NCBI RefSeq assembly: GCF_022809775.1
Contig: NZ_CP094380.1
Span: 1,165,001-1,229,000, forward strand
DNA from: Pseudodesulfovibrio tunisiensis
Lineage (GTDB): Bacteria; Desulfobacterota; Desulfovibrionia; Desulfovibrionales; Desulfovibrionaceae
DNA length: 64,000 nucleotides
Direction: 5' to 3'
The translations under genes were made by a program, and so were the position numbers. Of this stretch, positions 35,175 through 43,853 are shown piece after piece (position 1 is the stretch's first letter; the number at the start of each line of letters is the position of its first letter). Under the pieces are notes generated by a model. It searched no databases. It was not told where the DNA came from and saw nothing but the letters and a program-made list of their open reading frames with translations.

Positions 35175-36587
35175 TCAGAACTCAAGGAGATTTGCTGTTT
35201 TTTCCCGCAGGAAATCAATGTTCGTGGAAAAATCCGAGCTGCCGCTTGCTGCCCCTTCCAGCACTAGACCGTCCAGAAATTCCAGTCCCCGCGCCTTGGC
35301 CTGAGCCAGATTTTCGCCCCAGATGATGACCAATGCCAGATTGGGATCGTATTCCATGGGAATCTCATACTCCCCGGAATCCGGTACCTGCGTGAATACC
35401 TGTGCCCAGTCCGATTGCGGCCAGGCAAACCGCGTGACTCGTCCGGCACAGGGCGTGAACCGATTGCCCGGGTCCTCGGCGAGAATGCGATACTCGATGC
35501 CCACCCCGGCAAAGGACACGTCGCCCTGCCCGTAGCCCATGGATTCGCCCAGAGCCAGTCGAATCTGTTCGGTAATGATGTCCACGGGCCTGTCGTTTAT
35601 CCGGGAAATCACGGCGGAAACCCCGTTCTCCACCTGAATGCGCGTGTTGACCTCCATGAGAAACGGCTCTCCCCGAGGCGTGACGATCCATTCCCAGGTC
35701 CCCACGTTGTCATATCCGACCTCATGGGCCATGGACAGGGAGTGCGCTGTGATCTCGTCGAGCACGCCCTGTGCGTCGAACGTGTACGGCAGGTCGCCCG
35801 GAGCAAACCCCGGGGCCACCTCGATGCGCTTCTGCTTGCCCGTGCTCTGCACCGAGCAGTTGCGAGTGCCGAAGTGCACGTGACGCATGCCGCTGCGTTC
35901 GGAAACCATCTGCACTTCCAGATGATTGAAATCGAAAATCCGCTGCTCGATGAGTACGCCCTCGTCCCCGAAATTCCGTTTGGCGTAATTGCGAATGCGC
36001 CGGAACACGGAACGGAACGCTTCGAGGCTCCCCACTTCCTCGATGCCCATGCCTCCGCCTCCGGCGGAAGCCTTGACCAGCACCACGCCGTCCACAATGC
36101 CCTGAGTAGTCTGGAAGTCGAACAGGGTCCGGGCGATCTCCTCGGCTTCCAGCTCGGAATACACGGGCCGATCCGAACCGGGAATGGTGGGCACGCCCAA
36201 ACTGCGGGCAATGCGCTTGGTGTTGATCTTGTCGCCAAGGTCGCGGATCACCCACCAGGACGGACCGATCCATTCCATGGGCCGATCCCGACGCACCACG
36301 CGCCGCGCGAACCGGAAATCCTCGGCAAAGAAACCGTATCCGGGGTGTATGGCCGTGGCCTGCGCCGCATCCGCAACGGAAAACAGTTCATTGGCATCCG
36401 CATAGGATTCTATGCGGTAAAGACAGGAATCCCCGCCAAGCTTGCGGGCCAGCGCCACATGGCCGGACCCGGCATCCTCGCGGGTATGGACGCTGACGAA
36501 TTCCAGACCGAGGCCGACGCAGGCGCGCATGACGCGCATGGCGATCTCTCCCCGGTTGGCTATGAGAACCCTGTGCGTATCAACCAC
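35175..36587 (-). CDS. accC: biotin carboxylase
   Basis: A 470-residue ATP-grasp enzyme that carboxylates biotin on the carrier protein. N-terminal VLIANRGEIAMRVMRAC, then AIHPGYGFFAED, the glycine-rich ATP loop KASAGGGGMGIEEV (about 168) and FLMEVNTRIQVENGV. The last is the carboxylase family's metal/active-site segment. The start is GTG 36587 with AGAGGA 14 bases upstream, overlapping nothing; the pilZ stop is nine bases away. Together with the fused carboxyltransferase and the carrier protein it forms a complete carboxylase gene set, presumed to make malonyl-CoA. Confidence 0.9.
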   Translation of the reverse strand: MVDTHRVLIANRGEIAMRVMRACVGLGLEFVSVHTREDAGSGHVALARKLGGDSCLYRIESYADANELFSVADAAQATAIHPGYGFFAEDFRFARRVVRRDRPMEWIGPSWWVIRDLGDKINTKRIARSLGVPTIPGSDRPVYSELEAEEIARTLFDFQTTQGIVDGVVLVKASAGGGGMGIEEVGSLEAFRSVFRRIRNYAKRNFGDEGVLIEQRIFDFNHLEVQMVSERSGMRHVHFGTRNCSVQSTGKQKRIEVAPGFAPGDLPYTFDAQGVLDEITAHSLSMAHEVGYDNVGTWEWIVTPRGEPFLMEVNTRIQVENGVSAVISRINDRPVDIITEQIRLALGESMGYGQGDVSFAGVGIEYRILAEDPGNRFTPCAGRVTRFAWPQSDWAQVFTQVPDSGEYEIPMEYDPNLALVIIWGENLAQAKARGLEFLDGLVLEGAASGSSDFSTNIDFLREKTANLLEF

Positions 36588-36596
36588 GAAGTTTTG

Positions 36597-36974
36597 CTAT
36601 TCCTCTCGCTGCTTCTTGCGCAATTCGATGAGCCGCTTCTGCACTTCGAGAACCAGCTTGTCCAGCTTGGTCTGCTTCTGACGATCAAGCTCCAGAAAAT
36701 TCATGCCCACGATGCCATTGTCCAGAACGCGCATGACCTCTGCCCCGACGTCACCGAGAAACAGCTTGTTCCTGATGAGCAGGTCGATGGCCAGCCTTTC
36801 GCCTTCCTTGAACGCGCCAGTCTGCTCCAGCACGGCAAATCCGGACGCGCTGAGGTCCTTGACGTCGAGTTGCAGTTCCCGATCCCGGAATCTGGCCGCA
36901 AGACCGGGAACGCGTGTACGAAAGGCCTTGCGGAGCTGATCGTCTCCACCATCCAGTTTTATTTCAAAAGACAT
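36597..36974 (-). CDS. PilZ-domain protein
   Basis: A 125-residue protein with a likely PilZ (cyclic-di-GMP-binding) fold: KAFRTRVPGLAARF near residue 15 supplies the Arg-containing switch region, and DLSASGFAVL near 40 is the D-x-S-x-x-G motif. The rest is a Lys/Glu/Arg-rich helix at the C-terminus. GGAGGA precedes ATG 36974. It lies 32 bases after motB, so it may modulate stator function in response to cyclic-di-GMP (inference from context). The first motif is less classical than RxxxR. Confidence 0.82.
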   Translation of the reverse strand: MSFEIKLDGGDDQLRKAFRTRVPGLAARFRDRELQLDVKDLSASGFAVLEQTGAFKEGERLAIDLLIRNKLFLGDVGAEVMRVLDNGIVGMNFLELDRQKQTKLDKLVLEVQKRLIELRKKQREE

Positions 36975-37006
36975 GGTTTCCTCCAACGCATGATGCCGAA
37001 AACGGC

Positions 37007-37750
37007 TTATCTGCCGGAAACGCGTTTTTCCAGAATGAATTCGACCCGCCGATTCTTGGCCCGATAGGCATCCGTGGTGTTCGGGAAAAGGGGATTGAGA
37101 TCGGCCAACCCGGTCGCAGTGAGACGCGAGGGCTCGATTCCCATCTTGAGCAGAGCTCTGAGCACATTGATGGCCCGAAGCGCGGAAACCTCCCAATTGT
37201 CCTTGAACCGACCGCCGGGCCGAACCGACATATTGTCGGTATATCCGATGATCTTGATGGTCTGATCCGGGTGCTGAATGAAAAAATTCCGAAGTGTGGC
37301 AAGAATGGCCCGCCCCTTGGGAGCCAGCTCGATCTGTCCGGACGCGAACATCACGTCCCCGGGCACGCGCAACGTGATGATCCCGTCCTCGAAATTGGCG
37401 CTGACCAGTCCTTCCACGCCCTTTTTGGTTTGAAGGGTCTTGACCTCGGCAAACACCTTGCGCTGGGATTCGATGATCTGCCGCCGCATGAGTGCCTGAT
37501 CAATGAGAACACCGGCTTCCTCCCGGGAAATCCTGCTGGTGGAAACCTTGTCCATTCTCCCGCTCAGGGCCTTGGTCACCGAGGAAAAGGTCTCGGAGAA
37601 CTTTTCCGTGTCCAAGGTGGACATGGAATACAGCAGGACGAAGAACACGAGAAGAAGCATGGAAAGGTCGGCAAACGTGGTCAACCACTCGCCGCCGCTG
37701 TCGTCCTCTTCCTCGCCGCCCAGAAAAATGTCGTTGCGATCTTCGATCAT
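37007..37750 (-). CDS. motB: flagellar motor stator protein MotB
   Basis: A 247-residue stator subunit. One membrane helix follows a short acidic N-terminus and carries the ion-binding Asp28 (WLTTFADLSMLLLVFFVLLY). The C-terminal half is an OmpA/MotB peptidoglycan-binding domain (IKIIGYTDN, then NRRVEFILEK). It anchors the stator to the cell wall while MotA drives the rotor. Its ATG overlaps the motA stop by one base (TGATG). Sequence alone does not settle H+ versus Na+, but the MotA partner looks PomA-like. Confidence 0.93.
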   Translation of the reverse strand: MIEDRNDIFLGGEEEDDSGGEWLTTFADLSMLLLVFFVLLYSMSTLDTEKFSETFSSVTKALSGRMDKVSTSRISREEAGVLIDQALMRRQIIESQRKVFAEVKTLQTKKGVEGLVSANFEDGIITLRVPGDVMFASGQIELAPKGRAILATLRNFFIQHPDQTIKIIGYTDNMSVRPGGRFKDNWEVSALRAINVLRALLKMGIEPSRLTATGLADLNPLFPNTTDAYRAKNRRVEFILEKRVSGR

Positions 37751-38502
37751 CAGTTGGCCTCTCTCTCCTTGGGAGCCAGGAACGAGGACAGCTTTTCATA
37801 CACAAGCCGCGGGTTGTTGTTTTCGAGGATGGATTTCGCGCCTTCGAAGATGACGGCCAGATGCACCTGTTCCTGAAGCGTGCGCGCCTTGAGCTTTGCG
37901 GCAATGGGAATGAAGATGAGCGTGGCCATGGCCGAACCGTAGAACGTGGTCAGCAGTGCCACGGCCATGGCCGGCCCGATGGATTTGGGGTCGTCGAGCT
38001 GGGAAAGCATCTGAACCAGACCGATCAGGGTACCCATCATCCCGAAGGACGGCGCCAGAGCCGCAAGCCGCTTGAACACGTCCTGCCCAACCTGATGACG
38101 GCGTTTCATGGAATTTATCTCGATGGCCAGCGTGGATCGAATAAGCTCCGGGTCGGCATTGTCCGCGATGAGCTGGCAGGATTTCTTGAGCACCATGTTC
38201 TCGGTCTGCACGTTTTCCAGAGCAACCAGACCTTCGCGGCGGCTGATCTCGGCCACCTTGACCATGATGTTGACCACGTCCTTGACCTTGGTCTTGCGCT
38301 GACCGAACATCTTGATGGCAGCGGTAAAGGCCTGTATGACCTCTTCAAACGGGAAAGCCACCATGATGGAGGCCAAAGTCCCGCCGACAACGATCATCAT
38401 GCCGGGAATGTTGATGAAAACATCCACGGCACCGCCGAGGACGATGGCCCCTGCAACCAGGGACAGACCGACCACAAGGCCGAGTAACGTCGCAATGTCC
38501 AT
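37750..38502 (-). CDS. motA: flagellar motor stator protein MotA
   Basis: A 250-residue MotA/PomA protein with four membrane helices (about 5-22, 28-50, 148-170, 178-202) and the large cytoplasmic loop between helices 2 and 3. Conserved parts include FINIPGMMIVVGGTLAS and ALAPSFGMMGTLIGLV, the latter ending in a loop that forms the ion channel with MotB. It starts at ATG 38502, divergent from the purine nucleoside phosphorylase gene, so the motA-motB-pilZ run (and perhaps the carboxylase genes) has its promoter in 38503-38595. Confidence 0.93.
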   Translation of the reverse strand: MDIATLLGLVVGLSLVAGAIVLGGAVDVFINIPGMMIVVGGTLASIMVAFPFEEVIQAFTAAIKMFGQRKTKVKDVVNIMVKVAEISRREGLVALENVQTENMVLKKSCQLIADNADPELIRSTLAIEINSMKRRHQVGQDVFKRLAALAPSFGMMGTLIGLVQMLSQLDDPKSIGPAMAVALLTTFYGSAMATLIFIPIAAKLKARTLQEQVHLAVIFEGAKSILENNNPRLVYEKLSSFLAPKEREAN

Positions 38503-38595
38503 AAATCGAGCCTAACCTTGTTGCTAAATCGAAAGAACACCGGTCCAGAGGCCCCGCAGCCGTTTGCGCCGAACCCGATCACGCAAGGAGCCCGC

Positions 38596-39423
38596 ATGAA
38601 TTACCGCTCAAAACTACGTCATTCTGTCGCATATATACAGGAAAAGCTAGGGAAAACTCAACCCGGAACGGTAGGGATCGTCACGGGCTCGGGACTGGGT
38701 GGAATGGCTCAGGCCCTGAGAGACGAAAAATCCCTTGAATATGCGGACATCCCGGGCTTTCCGGTTTCCACGGTCAAGGGACACGCAGGCAGGCTCGTCT
38801 CCGGCACGGCTCAGGAAAAACCGGCTCTCGTTCTTGAGGGACGCTGCCATCTCTACGAGGGATTCCCGGCCGAGGACACCGCCTTCGGCATCCGGGTCCT
38901 GCATGAACTCGGGGTGCGCACCGTGGTCCTGACCAATGCGGCGGGGGCGCTCAATCCGGTTTTCGAAACCGGCGCGCCCATGCTCATCCGCGACCACATC
39001 AACTTCACGGGCCAGACTCCGCTTTGCGGCCCCAACCACGAAGACTGGGGCCCGCGCTTTCCGGACATGAGCACGGTATACGACCGCGAACTCGCAGCTC
39101 TCGCCGAAGCCAAGGCTCTGGAACTGGGCCTCCGACTGGAACGCGGCACCTACATCCAGGTCCCCGGTCCCTGTCTGGAAACTCCGGCGGAAACGCGCAT
39201 GTACCGGATGCTCGGCGCGGACGCCATCGGCATGTCCACGGTCATGGAAGCCATTGCCGCACACCACATGGGCATGCGCATTCTGGGCTTGTCCTGCCTG
39301 ACGAACAGGAATCTGCCGGACTGCATGGAGCCGGTTTCCCACGAATCCGTGCTGGCCAGAGCCGAACAGTCCTCGGCGGCCATGACGCAGCTGATGCTCG
39401 CGGTACTAAAGGAATTCGCGTAA
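38596..39423 (+). CDS. purine nucleoside phosphorylase (trimeric type)
   Basis: A 275-residue enzyme of the PNP/MTAP family that cleaves purine nucleosides with phosphate, for salvage. Motifs: GIVTGSGLGGMAQAL (about 28-42, phosphate loop), VKGHAGRLVSG, LTNAAGALNPVFETG, the purine-side PCLETPAETRMYR, and DAIGMSTVMEA. The Glu/Asn pattern suits inosine/guanosine specificity (PunA-like). The ATG 38596 is preceded by CAAGGAG; a longer start at 38518 has none. Divergent from motA. Confidence 0.9.
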   Translation: MNYRSKLRHSVAYIQEKLGKTQPGTVGIVTGSGLGGMAQALRDEKSLEYADIPGFPVSTVKGHAGRLVSGTAQEKPALVLEGRCHLYEGFPAEDTAFGIRVLHELGVRTVVLTNAAGALNPVFETGAPMLIRDHINFTGQTPLCGPNHEDWGPRFPDMSTVYDRELAALAEAKALELGLRLERGTYIQVPGPCLETPAETRMYRMLGADAIGMSTVMEAIAAHHMGMRILGLSCLTNRNLPDCMEPVSHESVLARAEQSSAAMTQLMLAVLKEFA

Positions 39424-39485
39424 CCTGCCGATGAAATTCACGGTGAATTTTCGCCGAACAACCCAAGCCAGCAATGGAACCTGCC

Positions 39486-40130
39486 ATGAAAAAAACGGTC
39501 CTCGCCCTTGCCGCCCTGATTCTCCTGCCCCTGATTTCAGGATGCAGTTCGTTCAAGGAGAACGCCAACGAGGCCTATGACACCGTGTTCGACACCGCGC
39601 CCACGTCCAAGGCGGTCTTTCACGAGAACACCACGCCGATCATCGAATTCAACTACGATGCCGCGGACACGCTCTACAAAAACGTAAGTGGCAGGGAACT
39701 GGGCGGGGATTCCAAGGTATTCGTGCGTCGTTTCCTGAATGAAAACAGCCCGGACGACATGGCCGCGTTCGGCAAGATCATGGCCGAACAGGTTGCGGAC
39801 CGCCTTGCCCAGCGGGGAATGGTCATCACCCATGGAGCGCCGGATCAGCAGGATTACATGAACAACGGCATGCAGCCAGTTGAAAAGGAATCGCCAGCCA
39901 ACGATTCCAAATACGAAAAACCGGCTCGCTCGGCCATGCTGACCGGGTCATACATTCCGGGCGACAGCGTCATCTACATGACTGCGAAAATCGTGCGTCT
40001 GGATGACAATGCCGTGGTTGCGGGGCATAGCTGGCAACTGCCCGTCACGCAGGATGTCCGGGAACTGCTGCCCCAGCTTCAAGGCCGGGACAGCGGACTG
40101 GAACCTACCGTCAAAACGCAGTTCGAATAG
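39486..40130 (+). CDS. outer-membrane lipoprotein, FlgO-like
   Basis: A 214-residue lipoprotein: signal MKKTVLALAALILLPLISGC with lipobox LISGC (Cys20). The mature part has MAEQVADRLAQRGMVI and a repeat of beta-like stretches that resemble FlgO, an outer-membrane flagellar accessory protein. Resemblance is by eye only. The start MKKTV at 39486 is preferred over an ATG four codons earlier. It is 62 bases after the phosphorylase gene and stops two bases from the convergent aroC stop, with no terminator visible between. Confidence 0.75.
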   Translation: MKKTVLALAALILLPLISGCSSFKENANEAYDTVFDTAPTSKAVFHENTTPIIEFNYDAADTLYKNVSGRELGGDSKVFVRRFLNENSPDDMAAFGKIMAEQVADRLAQRGMVITHGAPDQQDYMNNGMQPVEKESPANDSKYEKPARSAMLTGSYIPGDSVIYMTAKIVRLDDNAVVAGHSWQLPVTQDVRELLPQLQGRDSGLEPTVKTQFE

Positions 40131-40132
40131 CC

Positions 40133-41194
40133 CTACGCTCTCGGTCCGAGACGACGGTCGAGCAGAAGCAGGTCGGCCAAGGTCAGCGCAGCCATGGCCT
40201 TGAGCACCGGATTGATGCGCGGAATGGCCGCGATGTCGTGCCTGCCGCCGATGCGAATGGAGGTTTCCCTGCCCTGTGCCGTCATGGTCCGCTGTTCCAG
40301 AGCAATGGAGGGAATGGGCTTGACGTAGGCACGCACCACAATGTCCTGTCCCGAGGAAATGCCACCCAGCACTCCGCCCGCATGATTGGATGCAAAGCCT
40401 TCACTGGTCATGAAATCATTGTTCCCGCTCCCCAGACTGCGGGCCGCGTCCATGCCGTCGCCGATTTCCACCCCCTTGACCGCGCCCACGGACATGAGCG
40501 CATGGGCCAGCCGCGCGTCCAGCTTGTCGAACACAGGCTCTCCCAGCCCCGGGGGAACGCTTCGGGCCAGAATTTCCACAACGCCGCCCAAGGTATCCCC
40601 CTGACTCTTGACCTCGCGCACGCGTTCTTCCCAAACCGGCACCACGTCCGGATCAGGCGCAAAGAACGGACGGGCCTGCGCGCCCTCCACGTCAACGCGT
40701 TTCGCCGGAATTCCGCCGAGTTCCACGGTATAGGCCTGCAAGGCGATTCCTTCGGCACGAAGCAATTCCTGCGCAATGGCTCCGCCCGCCACCCTCGACA
40801 CGGTTTCCCGGCCCGATGACCGGCCGCCGCCACGGTAGTCGCGCACACCGAACTTGGCATGGAATCCGTAATCCGCATGACCGGGCCGAAACACGTCCTT
40901 GATGTCCGAATAGTCGCGGGAGCGCTGATCCTCGTTGCGAATCAGAAACCCGATGGGTGTTCCGGTGGTCACGCCCTCGAACACGCCGGACAGGATTTCC
41001 ACCCGGTCCGATTCCCTGCGCGCAGTGGAGGCGATTCCCTGCCCCGGTTTCCTGCGATCCAGCTCCTGCTGAAGGATTTCCTCGGAAAGCGGAATGCCGG
41101 ACGGACACCCGTCCACCACGCCGCCCAGCCCCGGGCCATGGGATTCGCCGAACGTGGTCAGGCGAAAAATTCTGCCGAATGTATTCCCGCTCAT
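40133..41194 (-). CDS. aroC: chorismate synthase
   Basis: A 353-residue enzyme that converts 5-enolpyruvylshikimate-3-phosphate to chorismate using reduced FMN, the last shared step of aromatic amino acid synthesis. The N-terminus MSGNTFGRIFRLTTFGESHG and GHADYGFHAKFGVRDYRGGGRSSGRET are family signatures. SGQDIVVRAYVKPIPSI and GRHDIAAIPRINPV lie near the C-terminus. The start at 41194 is eight bases after the trkA stop. The usual length is 350-390. Confidence 0.95.
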   Translation of the reverse strand: MSGNTFGRIFRLTTFGESHGPGLGGVVDGCPSGIPLSEEILQQELDRRKPGQGIASTARRESDRVEILSGVFEGVTTGTPIGFLIRNEDQRSRDYSDIKDVFRPGHADYGFHAKFGVRDYRGGGRSSGRETVSRVAGGAIAQELLRAEGIALQAYTVELGGIPAKRVDVEGAQARPFFAPDPDVVPVWEERVREVKSQGDTLGGVVEILARSVPPGLGEPVFDKLDARLAHALMSVGAVKGVEIGDGMDAARSLGSGNNDFMTSEGFASNHAGGVLGGISSGQDIVVRAYVKPIPSIALEQRTMTAQGRETSIRIGGRHDIAAIPRINPVLKAMAALTLADLLLLDRRLGPRA

Positions 41195-41202
41195 GGTCAC
41201 TC

Positions 41203-41856
41203 CTAGTATTTGCCCACTTTCATGACATCCTCGGTCTTGCCGAGAAGCACGAGCGTGTCGCCCTGTTCCAGCCGAAGATCGGCCTTGGGCACAAAGGAAA
41301 ATTCCGTACTGCCGTTGTGCTTGTACGCCACGACCTGCACTTGGAAGGTATTGGTCAGATTCAGATCGCGCAGGGTGCTGCCCTGCCATTCGTCGACCAC
41401 GATCTCCCGGGTGATGATGTCACTGCCGAACGCCAGATAGTCCATCATGCCGGGCACGGCCAGCCTGTGGGCAAGCTGTTCCGCCACGAACTGTTCGGGA
41501 AAGACCACGTAATGCACGCCGATGCGCTTGAGTATCTTTTCATGCTCCGCACTGACCGCCTTGACCCAGACCTTTTTCACGCCCAGTTCCAGCAGGTTCA
41601 GGGAGACCAGAATCGAGGCCTCCATGGACTCGCCCGTGGACACGATGGCATGGTCGAACTCGCTGAATCCGAGTTGCTCCAGCGCCTTCTTGTCCGTGCC
41701 GTCCGCCTGATAGACCTGGGTAATGAGGGGTCTGGCGCGGTCCACGGAAGATTTGAACGCATCCACGCCCACCACGGAATGCCCGAGGTCGTGCACGGAT
41801 TTCGCCAGAGTCAGACCGAACTTGCCCAAACCGACAACGCCGATTTCCATTTTCAT
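41203..41856 (-). CDS. TrkA/KtrA-type potassium uptake regulatory protein
   Basis: A 217-residue RCK protein. The N-terminal Rossmann domain has GLGKFG (9-14) and binds NAD(H) or ATP/ADP; the C-terminal RCK_C domain spans about 135-217. It forms a cytoplasmic ring that gates the adjacent TrkH/KtrB channel. ATG 41856 has GGAG eight bases upstream; the internal ATG (MEIGVV) is the alternative. It is one base run with trkH and aroC: 17 bases after trkH and eight before aroC. Confidence 0.91.
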   Translation of the reverse strand: MKMEIGVVGLGKFGLTLAKSVHDLGHSVVGVDAFKSSVDRARPLITQVYQADGTDKKALEQLGFSEFDHAIVSTGESMEASILVSLNLLELGVKKVWVKAVSAEHEKILKRIGVHYVVFPEQFVAEQLAHRLAVPGMMDYLAFGSDIITREIVVDEWQGSTLRDLNLTNTFQVQVVAYKHNGSTEFSFVPKADLRLEQGDTLVLLGKTEDVMKVGKY

Positions 41857-41873
41857 GAGATATCTCCGTCAGG

Positions 41874-43235
41874 CTACCCGAGGGGCAGCTCGTCCTCGGG
41901 CAGGCGAAAACGCGGCTCGTCCTGCCAACTGTGCAATGCGGACAGCAGCCAGATGGGACCGAGCCTGCCCACGAACATGAGAAGGATGATCACCGCTTTG
42001 CCCACAGCCGTCAAATGCGGGGTCAGGCCGGTGGAAAGCCCCACCGTGCCAAAAGCGGAAATGACCTCGAAAAGTATTTCCAGAAATACACCACGCGCCA
42101 GATCATGGGGAATTTCGCCGCCTTCGGTGATGTTGAGCACCAGAGTGGCGGCCGTGACCAGAAACATGGCAAAGACCATGAGGGTCAATGCACGGCTCTG
42201 GCTCGGACGGTCAAGGGCATGCCGCCCGACAACGACCTGCGATCGCCCGCGCACCTGAGCCATGATGAATCCCCAGATGGCACGAAACGTGGTGGTCTTG
42301 ATGCCACCGGCGCAGGAACCGGGCGAGCCGCCGATGAGCATGAGCATGAGCATGAACACGAGGGACACGTTGGTCATGTGGCTGATATCCACGGTGTTGA
42401 ATCCGGCCGTGCGGCAGGTCACGGACTGGAACAGTGCAGCGAGCATGCCGCCCGGCCCGGCCCCGGCACCGCCCATGAATTCCGCAAAATAGATGGCCGC
42501 TGTTCCGGCGATGATCAGGAACAGCGAGGTCTTGAGCACCACATCCGTGTGCCAGGAAAGCAGGTGTGCCCTGCCGCGAAGCATCTTCCTCCCGTGCAGG
42601 GCAACGCCCTTGATCAGAGTCCCGCATTCGCCGAGCACGTAGAATCCCAATCCGCCCATGATGATCAGGGCCATGATCACGACATTCACGCCCGGATCGC
42701 CTTTCCACGACATCAGGCTGTCCGCATACAGGGAAAAGCCCGCATTGCAGAATGCGGAAATGGAATGGAATATGGCGACATACGGTTCAAAGCCTTCCGG
42801 GTCGAGCAGCCAGAGACAGACTGCCCCAATGCCTTCCAATGTCAGAGTGCCGAGCACCACACGCACCAGAAAGCGCCCCAGACTGAAGGAGGGATCGTGA
42901 AGCAGGCTCTGCCCCACGGCGATCCGGTCGCTGAGCGGCACGCGTTGTCCGAGCAGATGCAGGATCAGCGAGGTGAAGGTCATGATTCCCAGTCCGCCGA
43001 GCTGAATGAGCACCAGGATCACGGCCTGCCCGGCCCCGGAAAAGAAACTGCCCGTATCCACCACGATGAGCCCGGTCACGCACATGGCCGAAGTTGCGGT
43101 AAACAGACAGTCCATCCACGACAGGGGTTCGCCCGGATGGCTGAAATCCATGTGCAACAGAGCGGCCCCGCCGAGAATGGCTCCGGCAAAGAACCAGACC
43201 GGAAGCCAGTACGGACTCAGGAGTTTGGTACGCAT
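41874..43235 (-). CDS. TrkH/KtrB-type potassium transporter
   Basis: A 453-residue inner-membrane K+ channel-like transporter with eight to ten membrane segments. The four selectivity-filter-type loops are visible: TSAMCVTGL (about 48-56), SAFCNAGFS, VTCRTAGFN and SAFGTVGLS. The length fits KtrB rather than TrkH (about 480). Start MRTKLLSPYW at 43235; there is no clear ribosome site, so coupling from aroK, whose stop is 37 bases upstream, is likely. It pairs with the RCK protein immediately downstream. Confidence 0.91.
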   Translation of the reverse strand: MRTKLLSPYWLPVWFFAGAILGGAALLHMDFSHPGEPLSWMDCLFTATSAMCVTGLIVVDTGSFFSGAGQAVILVLIQLGGLGIMTFTSLILHLLGQRVPLSDRIAVGQSLLHDPSFSLGRFLVRVVLGTLTLEGIGAVCLWLLDPEGFEPYVAIFHSISAFCNAGFSLYADSLMSWKGDPGVNVVIMALIIMGGLGFYVLGECGTLIKGVALHGRKMLRGRAHLLSWHTDVVLKTSLFLIIAGTAAIYFAEFMGGAGAGPGGMLAALFQSVTCRTAGFNTVDISHMTNVSLVFMLMLMLIGGSPGSCAGGIKTTTFRAIWGFIMAQVRGRSQVVVGRHALDRPSQSRALTLMVFAMFLVTAATLVLNITEGGEIPHDLARGVFLEILFEVISAFGTVGLSTGLTPHLTAVGKAVIILLMFVGRLGPIWLLSALHSWQDEPRFRLPEDELPLG

Positions 43236-43272
43236 GAACGTGTCAGTAACACCGGGCGGAAGGGAAAGGCAA

Positions 43273-43794
43273 TCATGCCCGATGCTCCAGAAATTCCAGA
43301 GCGGCGTTGACAGTCGCCCGCAACGATGCCTGCCCGAGCACGGCATGGGCGCATTCGCGATACAGGGAATCCCGCTCGACAAGCACCTCGGCGACCTCAT
43401 CGGCCAGAGACTTTCCGGTCAGGGAGGGACGCTGGGCCTCGTTGGGATTTCTGGACAGCCGTCGGGCCAGTTCATCCGGACCAACCGCCAGATACAGTAC
43501 GATTCCGCCGGACAGCAATTGACGATTCTCCGGTCGCAGCACCAGACCTCCGCCGCAACCGACCACCTGATTGCTCATGGCAGCAACATGCTCCAGCACC
43601 TCGGCCTCGCGATCACGAAACGAATTCCAGCCGCAACGGGTCACGTACTCGGCAATTTCAGCTCCGACCATGGCAACCAGTTCATGGTCCGTATCCATGA
43701 ACCGCCGCCCCAGGCGGCGAGCCAGTTCCCGGCCCACGGAGGTTTTGCCCGAGGCCCTCGGCCCCACAAGGTAAATGTTTCTGGTGTCAGCCAT
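43273..43794 (-). CDS. shikimate kinase
   Basis: A 173-residue P-loop kinase phosphorylating shikimate. The Walker A is GPRASGKT (11-18). FMDTDHELVAM carries the shikimate-binding Asp, and the lid region is RNPNEAQRPSLTGKSLADEV with GCGGGLVL before it, closest to the AroL-type. The start is MADTRNIYLV at 43794; a TTG six codons upstream is possible. It is followed by trkH, trkA and aroC on the same strand, so two aromatic-pathway genes bracket the K+ system. Confidence 0.9.
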   Translation of the reverse strand: MADTRNIYLVGPRASGKTSVGRELARRLGRRFMDTDHELVAMVGAEIAEYVTRCGWNSFRDREAEVLEHVAAMSNQVVGCGGGLVLRPENRQLLSGGIVLYLAVGPDELARRLSRNPNEAQRPSLTGKSLADEVAEVLVERDSLYRECAHAVLGQASLRATVNAALEFLEHRA

Positions 43795-43853
43795 ACGCGA
43801 ACAATACGGCAATTCCGCCGGACGCGCAACGCAGCCGTATCAAAGCGGAAACC

